Source: an uncultured Clostridia bacterium
GTDB taxonomy: Bacteria > Bacillota > Clostridia > Christensenellales > Aristaeellaceae
Assembly: GCA_937886445.1 (NCBI GenBank)
Contig: CALGBY010000028.1
Location: 1 to 57,219 of the forward strand
Direction: 5' to 3'
Length of the DNA: 57,219 nucleotides
This document shows, piece after piece, positions 40,695 to 50,230 of the stretch; positions within the stretch are counted from its first letter, which is position 1, and every line of letters starts with the position of its first letter. The position numbers and the translations under genes were made by a program. Below the pieces are notes generated by a model, which was not told the origin of the DNA, ran no database searches, and worked only from the letters and a program-made list of their open reading frames with translations.

Positions 40695-43600
40695 TTACCT
40701 GAGAGCATTCCCGTTGCTGTCAACGGGCGTATATCCAGTTACCTTGGTACCCTTCTTGTTGTAGTCATAACGGAGGCCGGAGGAACCGTCCTCAAGCACC
40801 GCGGGAGTGTCGTCCGGCAGGTAATACATCTCACGTTCGATCTTTCCGTTTTCCGAGCGAATGTATACCGCCTTGAAATAGCCTTCCGCGTTCAGTATCA
40901 TTTCATCCCCGGGGCCGTAATAGCTTTCAGCGACTTTAACATTTCCTTCCCCGTATTCGATCCTGCGTGTTGCCCAGCCTTCACCGTTCATGCACGGTGC
41001 TCCGTCCGCTCCCAGCCAGGTCTCTGAAGCGATCAGTTTCTTGGTAAACCATTCTCTCCGTATACCGAAATATCCGTCGCTGCAGCACATCGGCATTCCG
41101 TTTCCGTCAAAATACCTTTCCAGCACGATCAGGTCTCTTCCGTCATACTCACGCTGTACCTGATAGGCTCCGTTTGCTTTCGCCTGCGCGGGAAGCCCGT
41201 CACATCCGTAGTACTTTTCATATGCAGAGCGTCCTTCCGCGTCCGGCGTTCTCTCAACAGACGCGTATCCGGCTTTGCATTCCACACTTTCGCCGTTTCC
41301 GTCATAGTAGCTGATCAGCCTTGTTGTGCCATCGCCGATGTATTCGACCGTCTGTACGCTGTAGTTGTCTTTTCGGGCGTCCGGATTACCGTCCGCATCA
41401 AACCACTCATACCGCACACAGCGTCCGTCCGTGTCATACTCCTGTTTCAAGCACGCGTAGTCATTACGGTATTCTGCAGGTTTATCGTCGCAGCCGTAAT
41501 ACGCGGTTTCAAGCGTATACCCTTCTTCACTGTAGGTATACCTTACAGAAGCATAGCCGTCTTCGTTCAGCATCGGCATGCCGTCAGTCCCGATCCATGT
41601 CTTTTCAGAGATCTTGCCGTTTGACGCGTAGGCACGATCCGTACCCGCGTAACCATCCGCACAAAGCACAAGCTGTCCGTCCGCGCCGTAATAACGCTCA
41701 CGGATCATATGCCCGTCCGCGTCATACTGTTTTTCAAAGCTTGTGTACTTATCTCCGTTCGTCACAGGCTGTCCGTCCGCTCCGAACCATGCACAGAAGG
41801 TAAGCAGCTTTTTGCTGAACCATGTCTGCCTTACTTCAGCATACCCCGCTTCACAGCACACCGGAGTGCCTTCGGCAGACAGGTAGCGTTCAAGCGTTAT
41901 CCTGCCTTTTTCATCATACTCCCTGATCGTTGTCACGCAGCCGTTATCGATCATAGGCTGTCCGTCTTCACCCAGCAGGGTCACGGAGATCACATTTCCG
42001 TTTTCATCAAAGACGCGCAGTCTTCCCGTGTATCCGTTCGCGGTCATCACAGGATTCCCGTCCGTACCGTAATAGCGTTCCTCGGTCAGGTTGCCCTTTT
42101 CGTCATATGCCTTATCATAGGAGGCATAGGTATCGGCAATGATCACCGGATTTCCTTCCGCGTCAAAGCGGGCCTCATGTGTCAGCTTCTTTGCTGAATA
42201 ATACGCGCGCTCGATCCGGGCGTATCCATCCGTGCTGTTCACGCTTTCGCCATCAGCATCCAGATAGGCTTCCACGGTCACATTGCCCTTTTCGTCGTAT
42301 TCCCTGATGCGGGTCGCATAGCCGTTACTGACCAGCGGCTGTCCGTCCTCACCGAGCAAGGTCAGGGAAATCACATTTGCTTTTTCATCAAAAGTACGCA
42401 GTCTTCCCGTGTATCCGTTCGCGGTCATCACAGGCTTCCCGTCCGTGCCGTAATAGCGTTCCTCGGTCAGGTTGCCTTTTTCGTCATATGCCTTATCATA
42501 GGAAGCATAGGTATCGGTAATGATCACCGGTTCACCTGCGGCATTCACGCGTTTCTCATAAGTCTGTTTCTTTTTGCCGGTATACTTCCTGTATACGGCA
42601 GCGTAACCGTCTGTGCTGTCCACAGGCTTTCCGTCCCCATCAAAATACGCTTCAAATATGATATTTCCATATTCATCGTATTCGCGTTTCAGCTGACTGT
42701 ATCCTTTTTCCTGTGTGATCGGATCACCGGACACGCCGTACAGCGCGATAAAGATCACCTCGGCGGATTCATTATATTCCCGCTTTCTCTGTGACCAGCC
42801 TTCTGTATTCAACACAGGCTGATCATCCGTGTCCAGGCACTTTTCCTCACAGATGTTTCCGTTTGCGTCATATATAATGATCTGAGCGGCATAACCTTTC
42901 GCGCATAGTACAGGCTGACTGTCCGTGCCGAAATAGCGAAGCGTGCGCTCCGTTCCGTTCTCCGCGTAGCTGTATTCCACACGGTGGTATCCGTCCGCGC
43001 AGTTGATCGGTGTCTCATTCAGCCAGTAGGAGATCGCCGAGGTCTTTCCGTCATCATATTCGGTACGCTTTCCGTTCCAGCTTTCTCCCGCGGTATACGG
43101 TTCTCCGTCCACTCCGTAGCAGAATTCCGCAGTTTTCAAATTTTTGTTTTTCCATTCCCGCTCAACACGGGCATAACCGGACAGGGATACCATCGGATCA
43201 TTGTACCTGTCAAAATATTCCTCCGTTGTCACACGGCCCAGCGCATTATATACGCGGCGCACCGAATACACTCCCAGTTCGGGATTCTTCACATTCTCCC
43301 CTGCCGCGTTCAGCCGGTATTCATAGATCACATTCCCCGCATCGTCATATTCGCGCAGTATTTCCGCGCAACCTGCCTTGTTGTCTGCCCGGTTCCCGTC
43401 CGCGTCAAGATAAACCGTTCTCAACGCGTTTCCGTCTTCATCCAGTTCTTTTCTTACAGCGCAGTAGGTATCCCCGATCTGACACGGATCGCCGTTCTCA
43501 TCAAACCATGCTTCGTATGTTTTGTTGCCGTATTCATCATACTCGCGATTCACATGCGCGTATCCGTCAGCGCAGCATACACTTTCCCCTTCTTTTCCGA

Positions 43601-46340
43601 AATAGAAGACATCCGTAGTCTGCCCGTTTTCGTCATAGCGGTAAGCACAGGACGCATATAGGCCATCCATCAGCAGCTTCTCGCCGTCCTCACCGATATA
43701 GATCACAAGGCTCACTTTTCCGTTCGTTCCGTATACACGGTCTATTCCGGAATATCCCTTTTTACAGGAGGTCAGATGACCCTCCGCGTCCAGATAGCGT
43801 TCCGATATCGCGCGTTTTTCACTGTCATACTGCTTTATTACGCGTACATAGTTATCCCCGCTGCCAACGGCGTTTCCGGCTGCGTCAAACCATGCCGTAT
43901 CCGTCGCCAGTCCGTCACTGTTATATGCACGAACAACACGGGCATATCCGTTCTTCAATTCAACGGGCTTGCCATCCTCACCGAAATAGCATTCCTCGGA
44001 CACATTGCCGGCTGCGTCGTATTTTTTTGTAATGATGCTGTAGCCCGAAGAGATGTTCTTCAGTTTCCCGTCCGTTCCGAAGTATGAAACAGAAGCCGCT
44101 CTACCGTTTTCATCCCATACCCGTTCCACGGAAGCATATCCCTTGGCTGTTACGACCGGTTCTCCGTCTGTACCGAAATAGCGTTCCGCTGTCACATTGC
44201 CGTTCTCGTCATATTCTTTCTCATACTTCGCGTACTTTCCGGAAATGATCACGCGCTCGCCGGACACACCGAATCTTTCTTCACTCGTGATCATTTTTTT
44301 CGCGGAATAAGTGCGGTTGACCTCGGCGTATCCCTTGGAGCAAAGGACCGGTTTTCCATCTGCTCCGGTATATTTTTCATATACCGTATTGCCGTACTCA
44401 TCATAGCGCTTCTCATAGGCAGCGTATCCGTTTTTACCGGTCACCAGCGAGCCATCCATATCGAAATATCTTTCACCGGTCACCTTGCTTCCTTCGTAGT
44501 CTGTTTCCGTTACGGAGATCCCGTTTATGTCATTGACCGGCATATCCGCTTCATCCAGATAGCTTACACGCACCACCTTGCCGTTTTCGTTATACTCACG
44601 CACGATTTGGGCATAGCCTTCGCAGATTGCTGCGACAGCTCCGTGAACATCGTAGTAGAGTGTTGTGCGGGTATTGTTTTCTTCATCATATTCAACACGG
44701 CTATAGGCATAGTCTTTGCCCTCGGCAAGCATCAGCTCTCCGTATATGTTATAATGCCTTTCAGACATCACCTTCCCGTCCGCGTCATACTCATAGGCGA
44801 CCTCGGCATAGCCGTTCACACTCAGGCAGGCCGCGCCTTCAATATCAAAGTAGGCCTCATCAGTCACCTTTCCGGCACTGTTATACTTATATTTTACGCT
44901 GTGATAGCCTTCCAGCGAAAGGCTGGGTTCCCCGTCAAGATAGAAATATTTCCGGCTTACTCTCTTACCGCTATACTCATAACGCATTTCATTCGCGCCG
45001 TGGTTATCAGTGATCCGGTTCCCTTCCGCGTCATAGAAGATCTCCTTGATGATATTTCCCTTTTCATCACAGCTGTAGGCCGCCCTCGCGTAATTATCCG
45101 GTCCCGTGATCAGCTTGTTTTTTTCATTAAGGAAACGAACTTCCTTGATTTTGCGGTTGGAATCATATACGTATTCTTTTACGGCATAACCGCAGGCAGC
45201 TATGACCGGTTTACCGTTCTCGTCAAAATAGCGTGTCGCAGTCGGGTTTTTGCCGAGGTATTCATTGGTCATTCTGGCATAGCCCAGGCTTTCGACCATC
45301 ATCAACTTGTTTTTTGTGTCATAGTAGCTTACGCTTGAAGCCACGCCGAAGGAAAAATATTTCGTACGCTTCTGGCTGTAGCCCTGATTGCAGTAACCGC
45401 GTTCCCCGTCCGCGCCGTAATAGGTCTCTTTGATCACTCTTCCCTTCACATCATACGCCCGTTCCACGGCGTAATAACCGCCGGGCATCTGATAGGGCTG
45501 ACCGTTTTCATCAAAATAACTGATCTTTACCGGTTTTGTCTGATTCTTCTCATATACATAATCCGCGTACGCATAGCCGGAAGGACCGGCGGTCAATTGT
45601 CCGTCCGCTCCGATATATGTATCGCGTATATAATTACCCTTAGACAATGTTCTTTCAAAGCTCGCGTAGCCTTTCTTTTTGTTATAAAAAAGATTTCCCT
45701 CCGCGTCGTAATAGCTGGTCTTGATCAGCGCATACCCGTTATTATAGTACTCATATCGGATCTGCGCATAGCCCTGCGCCAATGTAAAAAGGTTTCCTTC
45801 CGCATCATAATAGGTTTCCGAATCCAGATACAGATTTCCGTTATGGTTATGGTAAACGCTCACCATGCGGGCATACTGCTTACTGCTTGAAAACAAATTG
45901 CCTTCGGCATCATAATAATTAGTTTCCAGATGTTTTTTCCCCTGATAGGTGCTTTCGCGCCGGGCGTAGCCGTCCGGTCCGTTCACCAGTTCCATATCCT
46001 TGTTCCAAAAGGTTTCCTGTTCCACCTTTTTATTATGATAATAGGTTTTCTTCATGTAGTAACCGCTTCTGTTATTGACAGGTTCACTGTTTTCATCAAG
46101 ATATTCCACACGCGTGACCAGTTTGTTGCCTTCATAGGTGTAGCGGATGATGCAGTATCCCTTATCATCGGCAAATACAGGCTCACCGTCTTCATTAACA
46201 AAAGTAACAGTAGCCACCTTGCCGTTGCTTCCGTATTTCTTTTTCGTCAGCAGGTTCGTTGATATTTCAGCTTCCGCAGCCGGAAGTGCGAGCAGCGCGA
46301 GCAGCCCGATCACAGACAGAAGATAAGCCGTCTTTTTCAT
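40695..46340 (-). CDS. Giant secreted protein of about 58 tandem 32-residue repeats
   Basis: 1881 residues. A signal peptide at 1-25 (LLALLALPAAEAE) and then repeats to the end. The unit is about 32 residues with the pattern Y-D-x-x-G-N-x-x-x-E-x-Y-[FY]-[DG]-x-x-G-x-P-x-x-x-x-x-G-Y-A; Tyr, Asp and Gly are the fixed points. It resembles YD/RHS-like or MORN/YwqK-like beta repeats, but I cannot assign a named family. No membrane anchor, sortase motif or catalytic domain is seen; probably a beta-solenoid-like surface or secreted scaffold. AGGAGG precedes the ATG, and it follows tilS by 39 nt, so it may be co-transcribed with that gene. Confidence 0.88.
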   Translation of the reverse strand: MKKTAYLLSVIGLLALLALPAAEAEISTNLLTKKKYGSNGKVATVTFVNEDGEPVFADDKGYCIIRYTYEGNKLVTRVEYLDENSEPVNNRSGYYMKKTYYHNKKVEQETFWNKDMELVNGPDGYARRESTYQGKKHLETNYYDAEGNLFSSSKQYARMVSVYHNHNGNLYLDSETYYDAEGNLFTLAQGYAQIRYEYYNNGYALIKTSYYDAEGNLFYNKKKGYASFERTLSKGNYIRDTYIGADGQLTAGPSGYAYADYVYEKNQTKPVKISYFDENGQPYQMPGGYYAVERAYDVKGRVIKETYYGADGERGYCNQGYSQKRTKYFSFGVASSVSYYDTKNKLMMVESLGYARMTNEYLGKNPTATRYFDENGKPVIAACGYAVKEYVYDSNRKIKEVRFLNEKNKLITGPDNYARAAYSCDEKGNIIKEIFYDAEGNRITDNHGANEMRYEYSGKRVSRKYFYLDGEPSLSLEGYHSVKYKYNSAGKVTDEAYFDIEGAACLSVNGYAEVAYEYDADGKVMSERHYNIYGELMLAEGKDYAYSRVEYDEENNTRTTLYYDVHGAVAAICEGYAQIVREYNENGKVVRVSYLDEADMPVNDINGISVTETDYEGSKVTGERYFDMDGSLVTGKNGYAAYEKRYDEYGNTVYEKYTGADGKPVLCSKGYAEVNRTYSAKKMITSEERFGVSGERVIISGKYAKYEKEYDENGNVTAERYFGTDGEPVVTAKGYASVERVWDENGRAASVSYFGTDGKLKNISSGYSIITKKYDAAGNVSEECYFGEDGKPVELKNGYARVVRAYNSDGLATDTAWFDAAGNAVGSGDNYVRVIKQYDSEKRAISERYLDAEGHLTSCKKGYSGIDRVYGTNGKVSLVIYIGEDGEKLLMDGLYASCAYRYDENGQTTDVFYFGKEGESVCCADGYAHVNREYDEYGNKTYEAWFDENGDPCQIGDTYCAVRKELDEDGNALRTVYLDADGNRADNKAGCAEILREYDDAGNVIYEYRLNAAGENVKNPELGVYSVRRVYNALGRVTTEEYFDRYNDPMVSLSGYARVEREWKNKNLKTAEFCYGVDGEPYTAGESWNGKRTEYDDGKTSAISYWLNETPINCADGYHRVEYSYAENGTERTLRYFGTDSQPVLCAKGYAAQIIIYDANGNICEEKCLDTDDQPVLNTEGWSQRKREYNESAEVIFIALYGVSGDPITQEKGYSQLKREYDEYGNIIFEAYFDGDGKPVDSTDGYAAVYRKYTGKKKQTYEKRVNAAGEPVIITDTYASYDKAYDEKGNLTEERYYGTDGKPVMTANGYTGRLRTFDEKANVISLTLLGEDGQPLVSNGYATRIREYDEKGNVTVEAYLDADGESVNSTDGYARIERAYYSAKKLTHEARFDAEGNPVIIADTYASYDKAYDEKGNLTEERYYGTDGNPVMTANGYTGRLRVFDENGNVISVTLLGEDGQPMIDNGCVTTIREYDEKGRITLERYLSAEGTPVCCEAGYAEVRQTWFSKKLLTFCAWFGADGQPVTNGDKYTSFEKQYDADGHMIRERYYGADGQLVLCADGYAGTDRAYASNGKISEKTWIGTDGMPMLNEDGYASVRYTYSEEGYTLETAYYGCDDKPAEYRNDYACLKQEYDTDGRCVRYEWFDADGNPDARKDNYSVQTVEYIGDGTTRLISYYDGNGESVECKAGYASVERTPDAEGRSAYEKYYGCDGLPAQAKANGAYQVQREYDGRDLIVLERYFDGNGMPMCCSDGYFGIRREWFTKKLIASETWLGADGAPCMNGEGWATRRIEYGEGNVKVAESYYGPGDEMILNAEGYFKAVYIRSENGKIEREMYYLPDDTPAVLEDGSSGLRYDYNKKGTKVTGYTPVDSNGNALR
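42016..42526 (-). repeat. Recently duplicated block of four repeat units
   Basis: Around 42016-42145 and 42397-42526 the DNA is almost identical with an offset of 381 bp (127 codons, about four 32-residue units). The amino acid motif NLTEERYYGTDGKPVMTANG occurs in both with one change. It shows that the repeat array grows by unequal duplication of multi-unit blocks. Confidence 0.8.
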
Positions 46341-46379
46341 TTTATTTCCTCCTCATTGCACATATGCAGGAACATTCAT

Positions 46380-47678
46380 TCATTGTTCTCGATCATTATC
46401 AGGTATATATTTCAGGAATACGGTATTTTCAGATCTGTCAATCCGCGATTCCTCCGAAGCGCCCCATCCTATCACCCACAGGACCGTATTTCCTCTGCAC
46501 AGCAGCGGAACCAGATCCCGTTCAGGTCTTGGGATCTTCCTGTCTGTCATATAGTCTCCCAGCGTTTTGCTTCCGGAGCATCCGAAGGGACGGATCCTGT
46601 CCCCGTATTCTCTGAAGCGCAGCACTGCGTCCCCTGTGATCTCCGCGGGAAAAGCCTGGCAGAATTTTCCGTCTCCGTTGTCTCCGGAATATTCCTGCAC
46701 GGCCAGTCTGCCCCGGGGCCTGTCGATGCTTTTTGTTCCTGTCAGGTACAGCCTGTCACCGTAGCGTTCAAAATACATATCTCCCGGCAGATTCACGGTA
46801 TCACCGTTTGAAAGCCTGTCCACTCTTTCATCCGTTCCGTATGGAAGTGCTGCATCGGGCTGTGAAAACAGCAGACGGAGCACCTGCCTTCTGACCGCTG
46901 TATGCAGTTCCTTCCAGGCGGAATACGGGATGCTCTTTAGTGGGATCGTTTTCAGATGCCGCAGCAAAAATTTTTCTGCTTCCCCGCGCACAAAATCGTT
47001 GTTTTCTCTGATGATCTCAGCGCTTCTTGCCATATTAACGCGTACATTCCCGGCCGTTTGCTCAAGAATCGGCAGAACGCTGTGACGGATCCGGTTTCGC
47101 ATATAGCTCTCATCCGCGTTGCTTTCATCCTCACGCCATTCTAGCCCGTTTTCCGTGTTCCATGCGCGCAGCTCCTCCGGCAGTTCCGAAAGCAGCGGGC
47201 GCCAGATCACCGTTCCGTTTTCCCTTTTCGTCATCGGGCGCATTGCTCCCAGCCCGTCTCCGCACCCGCGCATCAGGCGCATCATGAGTGTTTCAGCCTG
47301 ATCCCCGGCATGATGCGCCAGCACCGCCACAGGGCTTTCAAATGCAGCTGCAGCATCTTCGATGGCATGGTATCTGGCTTCTCTTGCCTTGTCTTCGGTA
47401 TTTCCCTTATCTATCCTGACTCTGTATACTTTTGCGGGAATATCCAGTTTTTCACAAAGGCCGCGCACAAAGCGCTCTTCCTCTTCAGACGCTGCCCTGA
47501 GCCCATGGTTCACATGCACACAGCCCAAGAATATTCCTTTTTCATCACGCAAGCGGTGCAGCAATGAGAGCAGAGCAACGGAATCCGCCCCGCCCGACAC
47601 AGCCGCCACCACCCTTTCGGGTCTCCCGGCACATTCATACGCGGCAACAAACCGGGAAAACAAACCGACAACATCCAT
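46380..47678 (-). CDS. tilS: tRNA(Ile)-lysidine synthase TilS
   Basis: 432 residues. PP-loop VSGGADSVALL near 28, then VNHGLRAASEEEERFV and HHAGDQAETLMMRLMRG near 115-130, substrate helix and C-terminal TilS domain (FRPFGCSG-type). Adds lysine to C34 of tRNA-Ile(CAU). No ribosome site is visible before the ATG; see the leaderless promoter. Essential gene in bacteria. Confidence 0.96.
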   Translation of the reverse strand: MDVVGLFSRFVAAYECAGRPERVVAAVSGGADSVALLSLLHRLRDEKGIFLGCVHVNHGLRAASEEEERFVRGLCEKLDIPAKVYRVRIDKGNTEDKAREARYHAIEDAAAAFESPVAVLAHHAGDQAETLMMRLMRGCGDGLGAMRPMTKRENGTVIWRPLLSELPEELRAWNTENGLEWREDESNADESYMRNRIRHSVLPILEQTAGNVRVNMARSAEIIRENNDFVRGEAEKFLLRHLKTIPLKSIPYSAWKELHTAVRRQVLRLLFSQPDAALPYGTDERVDRLSNGDTVNLPGDMYFERYGDRLYLTGTKSIDRPRGRLAVQEYSGDNGDGKFCQAFPAEITGDAVLRFREYGDRIRPFGCSGSKTLGDYMTDRKIPRPERDLVPLLCRGNTVLWVIGWGASEESRIDRSENTVFLKYIPDNDREQ

Positions 47679-47687
47679 AACATATAT

Positions 47688-47716
47688 ATTTTACTATAGT
47701 CAGCATTTGTTATCAA
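47688..47716 (-). promoter_or_regulatory. Promoter giving a nearly leaderless tilS transcript
   Basis: Minus strand TTGATA (47711-47716), 17 bp, TAAAAT (47688-47693). Expected initiation around 47681 leaves at most a few bases before the ATG at 47678. No Shine-Dalgarno sequence lies upstream. Confidence 0.6.
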
Positions 47717-47794
47717 GACAAATGTTTGTAACAAAGCATCCCGCATCGTACCGCCTGCAGAAAATGCTTTTCCGTGCTTCGCATTTGTGTTATG

Positions 47795-47803
47795 ATTGTG
47801 GTA
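47795..47803 (+). promoter_or_regulatory. Extended -10 promoter of trmN
   Basis: Plus strand TGTTATGAT (TG-N-TATGAT) about 20 nt upstream of the ribosome site; -35 region is weak. Coordinates approximate to a few bases. Confidence 0.45.
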
Positions 47804-47823
47804 CTACACAAGGGAGGGCGTCC

Positions 47824-48573
47824 ATGTCTGAGAATTCAGTACCGCTTTATGACGGAGAAAGGATCGATGACCTGCAGTTGGACGGGCTCAGGATCATCCA
47901 AAAGAAAGGCACCTTCTGCTTCGGGATGGATGCCGTTCTGCTTGCGGATTTTGCAAAATGCAATTCCCGATCCATCGTTTGCGATCTGGGCAGCGGCAGC
48001 GGTATCCTCGGTTTTTTATTGTTCGCCCGATACGGTTTTTCACATATGGACGCGGTCGAGATCAGCGCTGATATGGCCGAAAGATGCGGAAGAAGCGTAA
48101 AGCTGAACGGTCTTGCGGAAAAAATATCGGTCCATAATACCGATCTGAGGGAAATATCCGGTCTGCTGCCGAGAGGAAGGTACGATACAGTCATTACCAA
48201 TCCGCCTTACTCCAGGGCTTCATCTGCCCTGCCGAATTCCGTCCCGATCAAACAGATCGCGCGTCAGGACAATACCTGTTCGCTTGAGGATACCGTAAGT
48301 GCAGCATACTATCTGCTGAAGAGCAGAGGCGGTCTGTACATGGTCTACCCTGCGTCCCGTTCCGCTGAGGCCTGTGAATGCCTGCATGCGTATCACATTG
48401 AAGTCAAGGAGGAACAGTTCGTTCATTCCTATATCAGTTCTCCCGCGCGTCTCGTTCTTCTGCGGGCTGTCAAGGATGCCGCTCCCGGTGTTCGCGTTTT
48501 TCCTCCCCTGATCGCAAAAAATCCCGACGGCAGCGATACCGACGGGATCAGAAAAATATACCATCTGCTCTGA
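47824..48573 (+). CDS. tRNA1(Val) adenine-37 N6-methyltransferase TrmN-like
   Basis: 249 residues from ATG 47824, with GGGAGGG upstream. The SAM motif CDLGSGSGILGFLL near 50, acidic VEISADM, and the catalytic NPPY near 125 (TNPPYSRA) define the N6-adenine methyltransferases of the TrmN/YfiC group. The longer frame to 47362 overlaps tilS and is unlikely. The 3' end overlaps a minus-strand terminator. Confidence 0.9.
   Translation: MSENSVPLYDGERIDDLQLDGLRIIQKKGTFCFGMDAVLLADFAKCNSRSIVCDLGSGSGILGFLLFARYGFSHMDAVEISADMAERCGRSVKLNGLAEKISVHNTDLREISGLLPRGRYDTVITNPPYSRASSALPNSVPIKQIARQDNTCSLEDTVSAAYYLLKSRGGLYMVYPASRSAEACECLHAYHIEVKEEQFVHSYISSPARLVLLRAVKDAAPGVRVFPPLIAKNPDGSDTDGIRKIYHLL
48515..48548 (-). 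terminator. Terminator of the yebC-C39 peptidase operon, embedded in trmN
   Basis: Minus strand: ATCCCG and CGGGAT arms with an inner CGG/CCG pair, followed by T6. It lies in the last 20 codons of the convergent trmN gene, about 46 nt after the peptidase stop. Same bases code for NPDGSDTDG in TrmN. Confidence 0.75.
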
Positions 48574-48593
48574 CCTGACAACACCTGCAGGGC

Positions 48594-49442
48594 TTATTCT
48601 GCTGAGGGCGAAAAAATGATATACGAGTAGATATTCGTGTAGTGCAAATTGCTCTTTTTTACGGACAGGAGACCCAGATCCAGTATATTGACATAATTAT
48701 GGCTGTCCCACTGCCTGTAGGAAGTGCGGCACAGCGGATCAAGATAATAGTAATAATCGCTGTCGGCTCCGGCAAGCAGCATATAGTGACCGGTGTTGGT
48801 GAATGTCCCTCCCGCGCCCGCAAAAAGCACTACTCCGAGCCCGGCGTTCGCGGCGTTCGCGGCTTCTGCCGCGTTTTCAGTCACCGTCATTTCAAGGCCG
48901 AAGATCCCGGCCACGGCTTTATAAAACGCCGTACCCGTTCCTGTTCCGTCATCCCTGCTGACGATCCCGAAGGTATTGTTGCCGCAGGCAAAATCTCCGA
49001 GAACGAGCGGAAGAAAACGCACATAATCCTTTACCGATGTAATATAGTATCTCGCGTGGCTTCTGGTACAGCGTTCCTCGTTCAGCGAGCATTCGCAAAG
49101 TGAGAAATCCCTCTTTGCGTATTCACTCAGCCTGATCAGTTCCTCATCCTTCACGACCCTTCTCAGCGCCATCGCCAGCGCTGAGGGCGCGCAGCCGCTG
49201 TCTCTGAAAGGACGGTGTTTGCCGGAACCGCGCTTTTCATATATAAGATCGCCCCACAGCAGATCATTCTGCGCATAATAGGCGATCTTTTTCCCGTCCG
49301 GCAGCTCGATCTCGGTATTATAAGAGGGCGGAGCGGCAAAATACCGCTCCGCAAACGATTCGTCCTCCGCTCCGGCCTTCCCGCAAAGGATGAGCACACA
49401 TACGGATACACATATAAACCTTTTCATACAGGAAAAGGTCAT
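48594..49442 (-). CDS. Secreted C39-like cysteine peptidase domain protein
   Basis: 282 residues. N-terminal signal peptide (VCVLILCGKAGAE), then a papain-like C39_2 domain: the catalytic Cys in RDSGCAPSALAMAL near 85, His in TGHYMLLAG near 222 and Asp in YLDPLCRTSY. A Cys-rich stretch (SLCECSLNEERC) lies near 115-125. Possibly cleaves peptides outside the membrane or acts in bacteriocin-like export, but no partner is visible. Its ATG overlaps the stop of yebC (ATGA), so it is translationally coupled. An odd partner for yebC. Confidence 0.82.
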   Translation of the reverse strand: MTFSCMKRFICVSVCVLILCGKAGAEDESFAERYFAAPPSYNTEIELPDGKKIAYYAQNDLLWGDLIYEKRGSGKHRPFRDSGCAPSALAMALRRVVKDEELIRLSEYAKRDFSLCECSLNEERCTRSHARYYITSVKDYVRFLPLVLGDFACGNNTFGIVSRDDGTGTGTAFYKAVAGIFGLEMTVTENAAEAANAANAGLGVVLFAGAGGTFTNTGHYMLLAGADSDYYYYLDPLCRTSYRQWDSHNYVNILDLGLLSVKKSNLHYTNIYSYIIFSPSAE

Positions 49443-50185
49443 TCTTCCTCTTCTTCCTCCGGCAGATCCGCATTATGATAAACTTCGGTAACATCATCGT
49501 TATCGTCCAGCATATCAAGCAGCTTGCGGATCTTTCCGATCGTTTCCTCATCTTCCACAGCGATGTAGTTCTGAGGGATCATCTGCGTATCGGCAGAAAG
49601 GAACGCATAGCCCGCTTTTTCAAGGTTTTCGCGAACAGCGGTGAAATCAGAGGGAGCAGTCGTCACTTCAAAAGCGTCATCGCTCGCCTTGACATCCTCG
49701 GCACCCGCGTCAAGCGCCTGCATCATCATTTCGTCTTCATCTATGCCGGGCTCACGCTCGATCACGATCAGACCCTTTTTATCAAACATGTAGCTTACGG
49801 ATCCGGGCGTACCCATCGAACCGCCGCACTTATCGAAAATGTGGCGCACATCGCTGCTGGTACGGTTGCGGTTATCGGTCACGATCTCAACGATCACGGC
49901 TACACCGCCGGGAGCGTATCCTTCGTAAGTCATTTCTTCATACTGGGCACCGGTGCCTTCGCCGGCAGCCTTTTTGATGGAACGCTGAATATTATCGTTA
50001 GGCATGTTATTGGCTTTTGCCTTCGCAATGATATCCTTCAGTTTGCTGTTGGATTCCGGGTTGGAACCGCCTTCGCGTACAGCAATAGCGATCTCACGGC
50101 CGATCTTGGTAAAGATCTTGCCGCGCGCAGCGTCGGTCTTGCCTTTTTTAGCCTGAATATTGTGCCATTTGGAATGTCCTGACAT
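49439..50185 (-). CDS. yebC: YebC/PmpR-family DNA-binding or translation factor
   Basis: 248 residues beginning MSGHSKWHNIQAKKGKTDAARGKIF, the family signature, with the middle EGYAPGGVAVIVEIVTDNRNRTSSDVRHIF motif and a Glu-rich C terminus. Family members act as transcriptional regulators or relieve ribosome stalling at proline stretches. Good promoter upstream. The short Glu tail overlaps the C39 gene start. Confidence 0.96.
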   Translation of the reverse strand: MSGHSKWHNIQAKKGKTDAARGKIFTKIGREIAIAVREGGSNPESNSKLKDIIAKAKANNMPNDNIQRSIKKAAGEGTGAQYEEMTYEGYAPGGVAVIVEIVTDNRNRTSSDVRHIFDKCGGSMGTPGSVSYMFDKKGLIVIEREPGIDEDEMMMQALDAGAEDVKASDDAFEVTTAPSDFTAVRENLEKAGYAFLSADTQMIPQNYIAVEDEETIGKIRKLLDMLDDNDDVTEVYHNADLPEEEEEE

Positions 50186-50230
50186 AAATGATCCCTCCAG
50201 ATAAGGATTTTTCCTCAGTTTTACCTGATG

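Noticed and set aside
40695..46340. RHS toxin locus
   Set aside because: No RHS core, no polymorphic toxin C terminus and no immunity gene nearby; only repeats.
47362..47823. Upstream extension of the TrmN-like gene
   Set aside because: It would overlap tilS on the other strand by about 300 bp, crosses the divergent promoters, and lacks a ribosome site; the ATG at 47824 has a strong one.
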